Part shown: positions 1 to 7,910 of the stretch, one piece after another
How the letters are laid out: every line of letters starts with the position of its first letter
How positions within the stretch are numbered: position 1 is the stretch's first letter
NCBI GenBank assembly: GCA_963693025.1
Contig: OY843749.1
Coordinates: forward strand, 1,054,001 to 1,118,000
Length of the DNA stretch: 64,000 nucleotides
Direction of reading: 5' to 3'
Origin: JAHRAW01 sp963693025
Lineage (GTDB): Bacteria > Pseudomonadota > Gammaproteobacteria > Arenicellales > Poriferihabitantaceae
Program-made: the position numbers and the translations under genes
The notes under the pieces: generated by a model
Told to the model about the DNA's origin: nothing
The model's database searches: none
What the model saw: the letters and a program-made list of their open reading frames with translations, nothing else

Positions 1-962
1 GCGGCGAGGCACGATTCCACCTGCCGTCTCAGTTCCGATTCCGATTCACCGTTGCCGTTGGCAACATCATCGTTGCTGCTGTCCGCCACAATCAGCGCAT
101 ACCAATCGTGCTGTTGAGCCAGCGGGTCGGTTTGACCTCTGATGTGTTTGACCGCGGATTGAACCGCGATGTTTGCCATCAACTCGAAGGTGCTCAGGCG
201 GTCTGAGCTGGCGGTGCGCAGTCGTCCCAGCAGCGCCAGCGCCGCGTCCGCGTCCGCCAGCCCTGCCAGCGCGACCACCCGGCTGCGCGGCGCGGGGAAG
301 AGTTTCAAGGTCGCTTCGGTGATGATGCCGAGCGTGCCTTCCGAGCCGATGAAGAGGTTTTTCAGGTCGTAGCCGGTGTTGTTTTTGCGCAGGCTGTTCA
401 TGCCGTTCCAGATGCGCCCGTCGGCGAGCACCGCTTCCAGACCGAGCACCAAATCGCGCGTGTTGCCGTAGCGCAGCACGTTGATTCCGCCGGCGTTGGT
501 CGCCAGATTTCCGCCGATTTGACAACTGCCCTGCGCCCCCAGACTGAGCGGAAAAAAGCGCCCGTGCGCGTCGGCGGCCTCTTGCACTTTGGCGAGGATG
601 CAGCCGGCTTGCGCGCGCAGCGTGTAGTTCGCCGCGTCCACTTCCAGCACGCGGTTCATCCGCGCGAGGTTGAGTATGACCTGACCGGCGTGCGCGACCG
701 CCCCGCCCATGGCGCCGGTGTTGCCGCCCTGCGGGACGATGCTGACCGCCCCGTCCGAATGCTCGGCGCAGCACTTGACCACCGCCGCCACCTGCGCGCT
801 GTCCGCCGGCAACGCCACCGCCAGGCATTCGCTGTGATAGCGCCCGCGCAACTCCTCAGTGTACACGCGCAGTTTGTCGCCTTCGGTGACGAGGTGTTTC
901 GCGCCGACTATTCGGGCGAGGCGGTCGAGCAGGTTTGACATGGTGGGTTCGGGTGCGGGCAT
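1..962 (-). CDS. FAD-binding oxidase, GlcD / D-2-hydroxyacid dehydrogenase family (3' end outside window)
   Basis: About 320 N-terminal residues of a VAO-type flavoprotein that oxidises a D-2-hydroxy acid (glycolate, D-lactate or D-2-hydroxyglutarate type). FAD-binding motifs seen are VPQGGNTGAMGGA (about residues 77-89), GGNLATNAGG (150-159) and IGSEGTLGIITEA (205-217). The start at 962 is preferred over an internal ATG at 941 because GGAGG lies at 971-975, eight bases upstream. It is divergent from folE across about 60 bp. The substrate cannot be told from this part; the C-terminal catalytic half lies beyond base 1. Confidence 0.9.
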   Translation of the reverse strand, partial: MPAPEPTMSNLLDRLARIVGAKHLVTEGDKLRVYTEELRGRYHSECLAVALPADSAQVAAVVKCCAEHSDGAVSIVPQGGNTGAMGGAVAHAGQVILNLARMNRVLEVDAANYTLRAQAGCILAKVQEAADAHGRFFPLSLGAQGSCQIGGNLATNAGGINVLRYGNTRDLVLGLEAVLADGRIWNGMNSLRKNNTGYDLKNLFIGSEGTLGIITEATLKLFPAPRSRVVALAGLADADAALALLGRLRTASSDRLSTFELMANIAVQSAVKHIRGQTDPLAQQHDWYALIVADSSNDDVANGNGESESELRRQVESCLA

Positions 963-989
963 TTGGGTATCCTCCGGTTGCCGAAATGA

Positions 990-995
990 TACAAT
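990..995 (+). promoter_or_regulatory. Possible -10 box for folE
   Basis: TACAAT lies 28 bp upstream of the folE ATG in the short divergent spacer. No good -35 at standard spacing was seen, so this is a tentative call. Confidence 0.35.
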
Positions 996-1022
996 AGCCT
1001 TCGCTCAAAACAAAACCGACCT

Positions 1023-1586
1023 ATGAAACCTGAGGCAGACTCCATCGCAACGCATTACCGCGCGATTTTGCAGGCGATCGGCGAAGACCCCGACCGCGAC
1101 GGCTTGCAGGGAACCCCGGCGAGGGCTGCCAAAGCGCTCGACTACCTGACGCGCGGTTACCGGGAAAACTTGGACGAAGTCGTCAACGGCGCGATTTTCG
1201 AATCCGACAACGACCAGATGGTCATCATCAAGGACATCGAAGTGTATTCGCTGTGCGAGCATCACATTCTGCCGTTCATCGGCAAATGCCACATCGCGTA
1301 CCTGCCGGCGGGCAAAGTCATCGGCCTCTCCAAACTCGCGCGCATCACCGACATGTATTCGCGGCGGTTGCAGATACAGGAAAACCTGACCGACCAAATC
1401 GCCGGCGCGGTTGAATCCATCAGCGGCGCGCGCGGCGTCGGTGTGATTATCGAAGCCAAACATTTGTGCATGATGATGCGCGGCGCGCACAAACAAAACT
1501 CGGTGATGAAAACATCAACCATGCTCGGTCGTTTCAGAGCCGACCACCGCACGCGCGCGGAATTCCTGACGCTGGTCGGCGATTAG
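1023..1586 (+). CDS. folE: GTP cyclohydrolase I
   Basis: Converts GTP to 7,8-dihydroneopterin triphosphate, the first step of folate (and possibly queuosine) synthesis. At 187 aa it is full length. Zinc ligands are visible as C78 and H81 in SLCEHH, with C149 in KHLCMMMRG; the conserved GLSKLARI segment follows at about 101-108. It is monocistronic or co-transcribed with xni 49 bp downstream. Identification rests on the unmistakable active-site segments. Confidence 0.97.
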   Translation: MKPEADSIATHYRAILQAIGEDPDRDGLQGTPARAAKALDYLTRGYRENLDEVVNGAIFESDNDQMVIIKDIEVYSLCEHHILPFIGKCHIAYLPAGKVIGLSKLARITDMYSRRLQIQENLTDQIAGAVESISGARGVGVIIEAKHLCMMMRGAHKQNSVMKTSTMLGRFRADHRTRAEFLTLVGD

Positions 1587-1635
1587 CCGAAGCCGCCATG
1601 CGACCGTCGGCGCAATCGTCGATTAGCGAGCGGGC

Positions 1636-2436
1636 ATGAAAGCGTTGCTGGTGGATGGACTCAATCTGGTGCGGCGCATCTACGCGGCGGTGCCGGATGA
1701 ATCCAAGCAGGCGAATGACCACACTCACATCGCGGGCATCATCGCTTCTTCCACCGCCTCCCTTGCGCGCGCGCTCAACCGCCATCGTCCCAGCCATTGT
1801 CTGGCGGTGTTTGACCACGGCGGTCGAAACTGGCGCCACGATTTGTATCCCGACTACAAAAAGAACCGCCCGCCAATGCCCGAGCCGTTGCGCGACGCCC
1901 TGCCGCAATTCGAGCAGGCTTTCAACGCCGCCGAGGTCAGGTGTTTTTCGCTCGCCGGTTGCGAGGCAGACGACGTCATCGCCACGGTCGCGGTCAAGAT
2001 TGCCGAGCGCGGCGGTCACGCGCTCATACTGTCCACCGACCGAAACTATTGCCAACTACTGAGCGACAACATCGCGGTGTTCGACCATTTCGGGCAGCGC
2101 TTTTTGGACGCCGCCATGATACGCAAACGCTTTCAAGTGGCGCCGCGGCAACTGCCGGACTTGTTGTCGCTGGCGGGGGACAGCGGGCTGTCCATTCCCG
2201 GTGTGAAATCAATCGGCATTCGCACCGCCGCCAAACTGCTCGCCGACCACGGCGACCTTGAAAGCACGCTGCAAGCCGCCGAGCGCCTGCCCGAAAAACT
2301 CGCCGGCAAACTGACGCGCGGGCGGGACGATGCGCGCCTGGCGAAAACCTTGTTCACGCTGAAAACCGACCTTGACCTCGGCGTCAACCTCAACCAATTT
2401 CGCTATAATCCGCCCGGCGAAAACGCGCACGAGTGA
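1636..2436 (+). CDS. xni: Xni-type 5'-3' exonuclease / flap endonuclease
   Basis: A 266-aa protein resembling the 5'-nuclease domain of DNA polymerase I, as in gammaproteobacterial Xni (ExoIX). Acidic metal-binding segments include LLVDGLN near the N-terminus, GCEADDVIATVA and STDRNYCQLL. The helix-3-turn-helix DNA-binding part reads GDSGLSIPGVKSIGIRTAAKLL in pieces around residues 180-203. It probably removes flaps or RNA primers in DNA repair. Xni is typical of Gammaproteobacteria, which helps place the organism. Confidence 0.9.
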   Translation: MKALLVDGLNLVRRIYAAVPDESKQANDHTHIAGIIASSTASLARALNRHRPSHCLAVFDHGGRNWRHDLYPDYKKNRPPMPEPLRDALPQFEQAFNAAEVRCFSLAGCEADDVIATVAVKIAERGGHALILSTDRNYCQLLSDNIAVFDHFGQRFLDAAMIRKRFQVAPRQLPDLLSLAGDSGLSIPGVKSIGIRTAAKLLADHGDLESTLQAAERLPEKLAGKLTRGRDDARLAKTLFTLKTDLDLGVNLNQFRYNPPGENAHE

Positions 2437-2481
2437 AACGCGCGCCTTCGCGGATGCAACCCAAACCGAGAGCCGTCAATC

Positions 2482-2661
2482 ATGGAAACCTGGGAACAAA
2501 TTCTAATCGGGGCGCTCGCGCTGCTCATGGTGCTGTGGTTTTTTCCGGGCGTCAAATCGATGCTGGAAGAGAGCAAGAAAGCGCCGAAAGACTGGGCGGG
2601 GTTGCTGATTCCCATCAGCCTGGTGGTGGCGTTCGTGATTTTTCTGGCGGCGACGATGTAG
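2482..2661 (+). CDS. Small two-helix membrane protein, unknown function
   Basis: A 59-aa reading frame beginning METWEQILIG, with two hydrophobic stretches (about residues 8-25 and 41-58) separated by a charged loop rich in K and E. It sits 45 bp after xni and 6 bp before the methyltransferase gene, so it is likely in the same transcript; TATAAT at 2404-2409 inside the end of xni could serve it. No family is recognised. The case for a real gene is the clean membrane topology and the tight spacing. Confidence 0.6.
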   Translation: METWEQILIGALALLMVLWFFPGVKSMLEESKKAPKDWAGLLIPISLVVAFVIFLAATM

Positions 2662-2667
2662 CGTTGC

Positions 2668-3786
2668 ATGACCCCCGATAACCGCGACCAGCCGGCGCAC
2701 GCCGACAACATCACCATGTCCGGCGGCGGCGTGTATTCGCTCGCCACCCGCGGCGCGAAAGATGTCATCGACGCGGCGACGCCGCTGGTCATCGCCGCCA
2801 TCGAGCGCATGCGGCTGCGCCCGGCGTTGCGGCGGTTCAGCATGCTGGACATGGGCTGCGCCGATGGCGGCACGTCGCTGGACATGGTGCGCGCGGCGTT
2901 GCAACGCGTGCGCGCACTGGCGCCGCGCGCCGACCTGACGATTACCTACTCCGACCAAACGCGCAACGACTTCAACGCGCTGGTCGGCATCGTCCACGGC
3001 TTGGGCGGATTCGACACCTATCTGGGCGAACTTGCGCGCGTCTATCCGTTGTTCTCCGCCAACTCCTTCTACCTTCAAGCGGTGCCCGACAACTCGCTCC
3101 ACCTGGGATTTTCCGCGACCGCGATGCACTGGCTGAGCGGCAAGCCCGCCAACCTCTCCGAGCACGTCCACATGGTCGGCGCGCACGGCGACGAGCGCCG
3201 CGCCTTTTCCCGCCACGCGGCGCGGGACTGGGAAACCATTTTATTGTGCCGCGCAAGCGAGATGAAACGCGGCGCGCGCCTCGTGCTGGTGAACTTCTGC
3301 CGCGATGAACAAGGGCGGTATCTCGGCAACACCGGCGGGGTCAACATGTTCGACACCTTCAACCGCATCTGGCAAACGTTTATGGACGACGGGCGCATCA
3401 GCGCCGAAGAATACTTGAACATGACGCTGCCGCAATACTACAACACGGTCGAAGAATTCAGCCGCCCGCTCACCGACAAAACCAACCCATGCCACCGCGC
3501 CGGCTTGCGGTTGGAAAGCGTTGAGACCCGAATAGTCGCCTGCCCCTTCGCCACCGAATTCGCCCGCCACGGCGATGCGCAAGTTTTCGCCGATGGCTTG
3601 ATTCCAACGCTGCGAAGTTGGAATGAAAGCATCTTCTTCGGCGCGCTCGACGTGGCTCGCCCGCATCGGGAGCGTGTTGAGATTATGGAAGCGTACTACG
3701 GCGCTTACCGGGATTTGGTGTTGCATGACCCGCATCAGCATGGGATGGATTATGTTCATGCTTATAAGACTGTTTGTAAGGTTTGA
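2668..3786 (+). CDS. SABATH-family SAM-dependent carboxyl methyltransferase
   Basis: A 372-aa enzyme of the family named after plant salicylate/jasmonate/benzoate carboxyl methyltransferases (Methyltransf_7). The N-terminal MSGGGVYS segment, the SAM site MLDMGCADGGTS (about 59-70) and the region SFYLQAVPDNSLHLGFSATAMHWLS (about residues 134-158) match the family pattern. It would transfer methyl from SAM to a carboxylate of a small molecule; the substrate is unknown. SABATH enzymes are well known in plants and patchy in bacteria. It follows the small membrane gene closely; an R-element comes next. Confidence 0.85.
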   Translation: MTPDNRDQPAHADNITMSGGGVYSLATRGAKDVIDAATPLVIAAIERMRLRPALRRFSMLDMGCADGGTSLDMVRAALQRVRALAPRADLTITYSDQTRNDFNALVGIVHGLGGFDTYLGELARVYPLFSANSFYLQAVPDNSLHLGFSATAMHWLSGKPANLSEHVHMVGAHGDERRAFSRHAARDWETILLCRASEMKRGARLVLVNFCRDEQGRYLGNTGGVNMFDTFNRIWQTFMDDGRISAEEYLNMTLPQYYNTVEEFSRPLTDKTNPCHRAGLRLESVETRIVACPFATEFARHGDAQVFADGLIPTLRSWNESIFFGALDVARPHRERVEIMEAYYGAYRDLVLHDPHQHGMDYVHAYKTVCKV

Positions 3787-3835
3787 TATAAAAGGTGCGG
3801 TTTTCCGTCTAATAACAAACCAACAACCCCTACTC

Positions 3836-4151
3836 CGTCATTCTCGAGCGTTAGCGCCCGTTGCCGCGTAGCGGCTTACGGGCGCTTACGACCTCGGGAA
3901 TCTCCCTAAGTCTACCGTGAATTCCAACAAAGCCCCCGCCCAAAAAACCACAAAAACGGCGGCTTACCCGCCGCCTGCTTCGCCCACTCCGTTTGAATCC
4001 GTGCCAACCTTAGGGAGATTCCCGAGGACGCAAGTGTCCGTAAGCCGCCGCTTAAAAGAAAAAGCGCGGCGGCAACGGTCACTAACGCTCGAGAATGACG
4101 AAGTGGGGGGAATGACGAGGTTTTGGAATGACGAAGTGGGGCGAATGACGA
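3836..4151. repeat. R-element copy 1: two half-elements facing each other
   Basis: A forward half (3836-3940) and a reverse half (about 4010-4100) both keep the hairpin-bearing end outward, with about 65 bp of unrelated sequence between them that itself holds a GGCGGCTTACCCGCCGCC hairpin. The forward hairpin has arms GCGCCCGT/ACGGGCGC instead of the usual GTGTCCGT/ACGGACAC, a compensated change. Extra GAATGACGA units trail to 4151. It separates the methyltransferase from the glycosyltransferase cluster. Confidence 0.85.
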
Positions 4152-4161
4152 GTAGTGCAAT

Positions 4162-4167
4162 TTGACA
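4162..4167 (+). promoter_or_regulatory. Possible -35 box of the glycosyltransferase operon
   Basis: TTGACA lies just after the repeat tail. With 17-18 bp spacing the -10 would be a weak AAATTC-like box near 4186, which would put transcription start after the upstream ATG at 4181 and favour the ATG at 4220. Confidence 0.3.
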
Positions 4168-4219
4168 TCCACCCCCCCACATGCCAAATTCCACAACTGC
4201 CCGAGCGACCCATCCTGCA

Positions 4220-5452
4220 ATGAACAACCCCTCCCCCGAATTCGATTTCACTATCCTCATTCTCTGCCTGAACGAAGAGAATTCCATCGCCCGTTGCGTC
4301 ACGGACGCGCTTGGTTTTTTGGGGGGGCATGACATTCGGGGGGAGGTTTTGGTGGTGGATAATGACAGCACCGACCGCTCCGCCGAGCGCGCCATCGCCG
4401 CCGGGGCGCGCGTGGTGAGCGAGCGCAGGCGGGGTTACGGCAACGCCATCATCGCTGGGGTGGCGGCGGCGCGCGGGCGGTTTATCATTCTCGGTGACGG
4501 CGACGGGCAACACGACTTGAGCGCGCTTGCGCCGTTCGTGGAAAAACTGCAAGACGGCGCGGATTTGGTCGTCGGCAACCGCTTTGCGGAAGGTCCGCCC
4601 GCCGATATGTCGTTCTTACACCGTTACATCGGCAACCCGTTGCTGTCGGGAATCGGCAGGTTGTTTTTCCGCGCGCCGGTGAGCGATTTCCACTGCGGCT
4701 TGCGCGGCTTTCGCACGGCGTGGGTGCGCGGCATCGGGTTGCAATGCCCGGGCATGGAAATCACGAGCGAGCTCATCGTGCGCGCCATGCGCCAAAACGC
4801 GCGCATCACCGAAGTGCCGGTTATGCAACTCCCCGCCACCGACCCCGACCGCGTCCCCCACTTGCGAACCTGGCGCGACGGCTGGCGCACGCTGCGCCTG
4901 CTGCTGATGTTCTCGCCGTTGTGGATGTTCCTGTATCCCGGCGCGCTGTTGCTCGCCGCCGGCGTCATCATCATGTCGATGCCGCTGGTGTGGCGCGTGG
5001 AATCCGGCGTCGGCTTCGGCGCTTACACGATGCTGTTCGGCGCGGCGGCGTTCGTGTGCGGCGCGCAGTTGGTGTTCTTCGCGTTATCGGCGAGCGTGTT
5101 TTTTGAAAACATCGGTTTCACAACGGGGCGCTGGCTCGCCCGCTTGCAGCGCGTGTCGGTATTGGAAATCTGCCTGCTGCTCGGCATCGTGCTGGCGCTC
5201 GCCGGGCTTACCGGCAGCGTGTGGAGTTTAATCATCTGGACGCAAACCGGCGAATTCGCATTGGAACAACGCCTGCGCGTCGCCATCCCCTCGCTAACCT
5301 TGTTAATCCTGGGCGTGCAAGTGATGTTCAACGGCGCATTCCTCGCGTTGCTGCAAATGCGCGGCGCGGTCCAGTCTCCGGTGGCGCCGGTGGCGAAGGT
5401 GGGCGCGGGCGTAAGCGTAAGCGCGAACACGGACGCGGGCGAAAACCCATGA
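4220..5452 (+). CDS. GT2 glycosyltransferase with C-terminal membrane helices (polyprenyl-phosphate type)
   Basis: A 410-aa protein with an N-terminal GT-A domain: FTILILCLNEENSIARC at the start, VVDNDSTDRS, and the metal-binding LGDGDGQHD. About four hydrophobic helices fill the C-terminal half. This layout fits dolichol/undecaprenyl-phosphate sugar transferases that charge the lipid carrier in the inner membrane. An ATG at 4181 would add 13 residues; neither start has a good Shine-Dalgarno. The stop overlaps the next gene by ATGA, so translation is coupled to the SMR-like gene. Confidence 0.87.
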   Translation: MNNPSPEFDFTILILCLNEENSIARCVTDALGFLGGHDIRGEVLVVDNDSTDRSAERAIAAGARVVSERRRGYGNAIIAGVAAARGRFIILGDGDGQHDLSALAPFVEKLQDGADLVVGNRFAEGPPADMSFLHRYIGNPLLSGIGRLFFRAPVSDFHCGLRGFRTAWVRGIGLQCPGMEITSELIVRAMRQNARITEVPVMQLPATDPDRVPHLRTWRDGWRTLRLLLMFSPLWMFLYPGALLLAAGVIIMSMPLVWRVESGVGFGAYTMLFGAAAFVCGAQLVFFALSASVFFENIGFTTGRWLARLQRVSVLEICLLLGIVLALAGLTGSVWSLIIWTQTGEFALEQRLRVAIPSLTLLILGVQVMFNGAFLALLQMRGAVQSPVAPVAKVGAGVSVSANTDAGENP

Positions 5453-5811
5453 GCGCGCTCAATATGGTTTGCCTGTTGCTGGTGCCGGCGTTGCTGTCCG
5501 CCGGGCAGGTGTTATTCAAGAACACCGCGGGCACGGTGAGCGCGCCTTCGCTGCCCGGTTTCATCGGCGCGCTGCTCGCCAGCCCGTCTTTCTGGGCCGC
5601 CCTGGTGATATACGGCGTGGCGACTTTGCTGTGGGTGTATGTCCTCATCCAGGTGCCGCTCAGCCGCGCGATACCCTTCATCGCGCTGACCTTCGTTTTG
5701 GTTCCGGTGTTGAGCGCGGTGTTTTTCGGCGAGCGGCTGACGCTCTTATACGGCGTCGGCATCGCGGTCATCATCACCGGCGTCACCATCGCCGCCAGCG
5801 CGCAAGGTTAG
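5449..5811 (+). CDS. Small four-helix EamA/SMR-like transporter, possible lipid-sugar flippase
   Basis: A 120-aa protein with four hydrophobic segments and the SMR/ArnE-like layout (a conserved GQVLFKN segment after helix 1, SRAIPFIALTFVLVPVLSA near helix 3). The start is fixed by the ATGA overlap with the preceding GT2 gene. Placed between a polyprenyl-phosphate GT and a GT-C transferase, it most plausibly moves the lipid-linked sugar across the inner membrane, as ArnE/ArnF do in lipid A modification. That role is inferred from context; a drug efflux role is the alternative. Confidence 0.75.
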   Translation: MSALNMVCLLLVPALLSAGQVLFKNTAGTVSAPSLPGFIGALLASPSFWAALVIYGVATLLWVYVLIQVPLSRAIPFIALTFVLVPVLSAVFFGERLTLLYGVGIAVIITGVTIAASAQG

Positions 5812-5814
5812 ACC

Positions 5815-7509
5815 ATGGCTAAGCAATCCAAACGCCGCAAAGCCAAGTCCAAACTCAAACCCAATCCCAATCCCAATCTCGTGGCCCGCGAGGAAGCCCA
5901 CACGCCACACGCCCCCCGATTTTTTATGACGCCGGCGGTGCGTTTGGCGTTGTGGACGCTGTTCTTCCTCGCCGTGCTGTTGAGCGTGCGCCTGGTCAAT
6001 TTGTGGTATGACCTTATCAATGACGAGGCGGTTTATATTTTAATCTCGGCGGATTTGCTCGACGGCAACCTGCCCTACACCGAGATGTATGAGTTCAAAC
6101 CGCCGGGCACTTTCCTCGCGCTGGCGGCGGTCATGGGCGTGTTCGGCGAGTCGCTGGCGATGGTGCGGCATTTCGGCACCTTCTGCCTGCTGGTGGCGGC
6201 GGTGGCGAGTTATGCCATCGTCGTGCGCCACACCACGCCGACGGTCGCCGGCTTGTCGGTGGCGGCGGTGATGACCCTGGCCGGCACCGACTATTTCCAA
6301 CACACGCTTGCCGAACATGTGCTAGTCCTCTGGCTGATGCCCGCCGTCTGGCTGCTGGTCGCCAAGCGCGGTGTGTTGTGGGCGGTGTTTATGGTCGGCG
6401 CGCTGGTCTCGGCGGCGACGCTCACCAAAACCAACGCGGCTTATGTCGCGGTCGCGCTCGGCGGGTATTACTTGTGGCGGGCGTGGGGTGCATGGCGTGG
6501 CGGGCATGGGCGTAGCGGCGGGTGGGAAGTCGCGGCGTATGTCGGCGGCGGGGCGGTGCCGCTGGCGGCAGTGGTCGCGCTGTATTGGGGCGCGGGCGAA
6601 CTCGACCTATTCGTGTTTTTCAATGTGACGCTGCCGCTGTCCTACGCCTACGGGCCAGGGCAATCCGCGCTCGGGGCGTTGTCGGATTATGTCGTGCATT
6701 ACTGGCAGTCGCTCGACTCGTTCTATCCGCTGGTGCGCGCGCTTTTCATCGCCGCCGGCGTCGCCTGTTTGAGTTTGCTCACGCGCCGCGACACCGCCCT
6801 CACCCAAGACCTCGCGGCGCTCGGTGTGGTGTTTGTCGCCTTGGCGCTGTCCACCCTGTACGGGCATGGCCATCTGCATTATCTGCTGGCGTTGTTGCCG
6901 TTTGCGGCGGTGTTCACCGCGCTCGGCTGGGGCGTTCTGCACACGCGCTTGGCCGCCGAGCGCCGCGCGAGCGCGCCGTTCCTGCTCGCGCCCGCGCTCA
7001 TACTCGCGTGCGGTTTCGCGCAATACGGCGTCGCCGGCGCCTACCACCTGTTCAACCGCTGGGACACCCTCGGGCAAACCCCGCTGCAACAAGTCGCCGA
7101 GTTGATTCGTGAAGACGGCGGCGGCTCGGTTTACGCCCCGCAACAGACCGCCCTCTACTGGTATCTCGACCAACCCTCGCCGTCCAAACTCATCCAGCCG
7201 GCCAACCTCGGCAACGGCGCCATCCTCAACCCCCTGACCGAACACGGCTACCTCCAACCGAATGAATACCGCCGCGTGCTGACACAAGAATACGACTACT
7301 GGGTCATGCGCCCCGACTCCGCCGTGTGGAAACACTACCACCCCAACTTCCGCGACTTCGCCTACGGAATCCGCGATTCCAACTACAAACTCTGGAAGCA
7401 CATTCCTCTGAAGGACCAACAGTTTGATACTTTCAATGGTGGGTTGTCGGACTTACCTTTCAACCCTCGCAAGGATTTGACTGGCTTTGATATTTATAAG
7501 CGGCGGTGA
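5815..7509 (+). CDS. GT-C membrane glycosyltransferase (ArnT/PMT-like)
   Basis: A 564-aa polytopic protein. A basic, Pro/Asn-rich cytoplasmic tail (1-35) precedes the first helix, and the first periplasmic loop carries the acidic motif LINDEAVY typical of GT39/GT83-type catalytic sites. About ten further helices and a soluble C-terminal domain (about residues 420-564) follow. It starts 3 bp after the small transporter, completing a three-gene set: carrier charging, flipping, periplasmic sugar transfer. The acceptor (lipid A, protein or polysaccharide) cannot be read from the sequence. Confidence 0.85.
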   Translation: MAKQSKRRKAKSKLKPNPNPNLVAREEAHTPHAPRFFMTPAVRLALWTLFFLAVLLSVRLVNLWYDLINDEAVYILISADLLDGNLPYTEMYEFKPPGTFLALAAVMGVFGESLAMVRHFGTFCLLVAAVASYAIVVRHTTPTVAGLSVAAVMTLAGTDYFQHTLAEHVLVLWLMPAVWLLVAKRGVLWAVFMVGALVSAATLTKTNAAYVAVALGGYYLWRAWGAWRGGHGRSGGWEVAAYVGGGAVPLAAVVALYWGAGELDLFVFFNVTLPLSYAYGPGQSALGALSDYVVHYWQSLDSFYPLVRALFIAAGVACLSLLTRRDTALTQDLAALGVVFVALALSTLYGHGHLHYLLALLPFAAVFTALGWGVLHTRLAAERRASAPFLLAPALILACGFAQYGVAGAYHLFNRWDTLGQTPLQQVAELIREDGGGSVYAPQQTALYWYLDQPSPSKLIQPANLGNGAILNPLTEHGYLQPNEYRRVLTQEYDYWVMRPDSAVWKHYHPNFRDFAYGIRDSNYKLWKHIPLKDQQFDTFNGGLSDLPFNPRKDLTGFDIYKRR

Positions 7510-7514
7510 CTACT

Positions 7515-7846
7515 CGTCATTCTCGAACGATAGAAAAATACCAACTACCCGTCATTCTCGAACGGTAGAAAATAGGGAGCCGACAGGCGACCATATTTTC
7601 TTCGATTCGGGAATCTCCCTAAGGCTAGCGTGGACTTTGGCGAAGCCCGTGCCAACCTTAGGGAGATTGCGCGTATCATCCCTGATACGCGCCCTGCGGG
7701 CTACGCGAAAATCCGCTCCCGGCGGATTTTTCCCGAGGACGCAAGTGTCCGTAAGCCGCCGCTTAAAAGAAAAAGCGCGGCGACTAACGGACACTAACGC
7801 TCGAGAATGACGGAGTAGTGGAATGACGAAGTAGTGAGAATGACGA
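7515..7846 (-). repeat. R-element copy 2, reverse, with inserted hairpin module (alpha type)
   Basis: A full-length copy preceded by an extra terminal unit (7515-7551). The inner inverted arms CTCCCTAAGG / CCTTAGGGAG are split in the right arm by a module at about 7670-7732 with arms GCGCGTATCA/TGATACGCGC and AAAATCCGC/GCGGATTTT. Trailing GAATGACGA units run to 7846. It separates two GT-C genes. Confidence 0.88.
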
Positions 7847-7866
7847 GGCAGGAGGTACAACAATGA

Positions 7867-7872
7867 TATACT
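7867..7872 (+). promoter_or_regulatory. Possible -10 box for the second GT-C gene
   Basis: TATACT lies 38 bp upstream of the ATG at 7911 and just outside the preceding R-element. No convincing -35 was seen. Confidence 0.35.
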
Positions 7873-7910
7873 AACCGACTAACCACCCACCCAACCCCCG
7901 GCAGAAAAGC

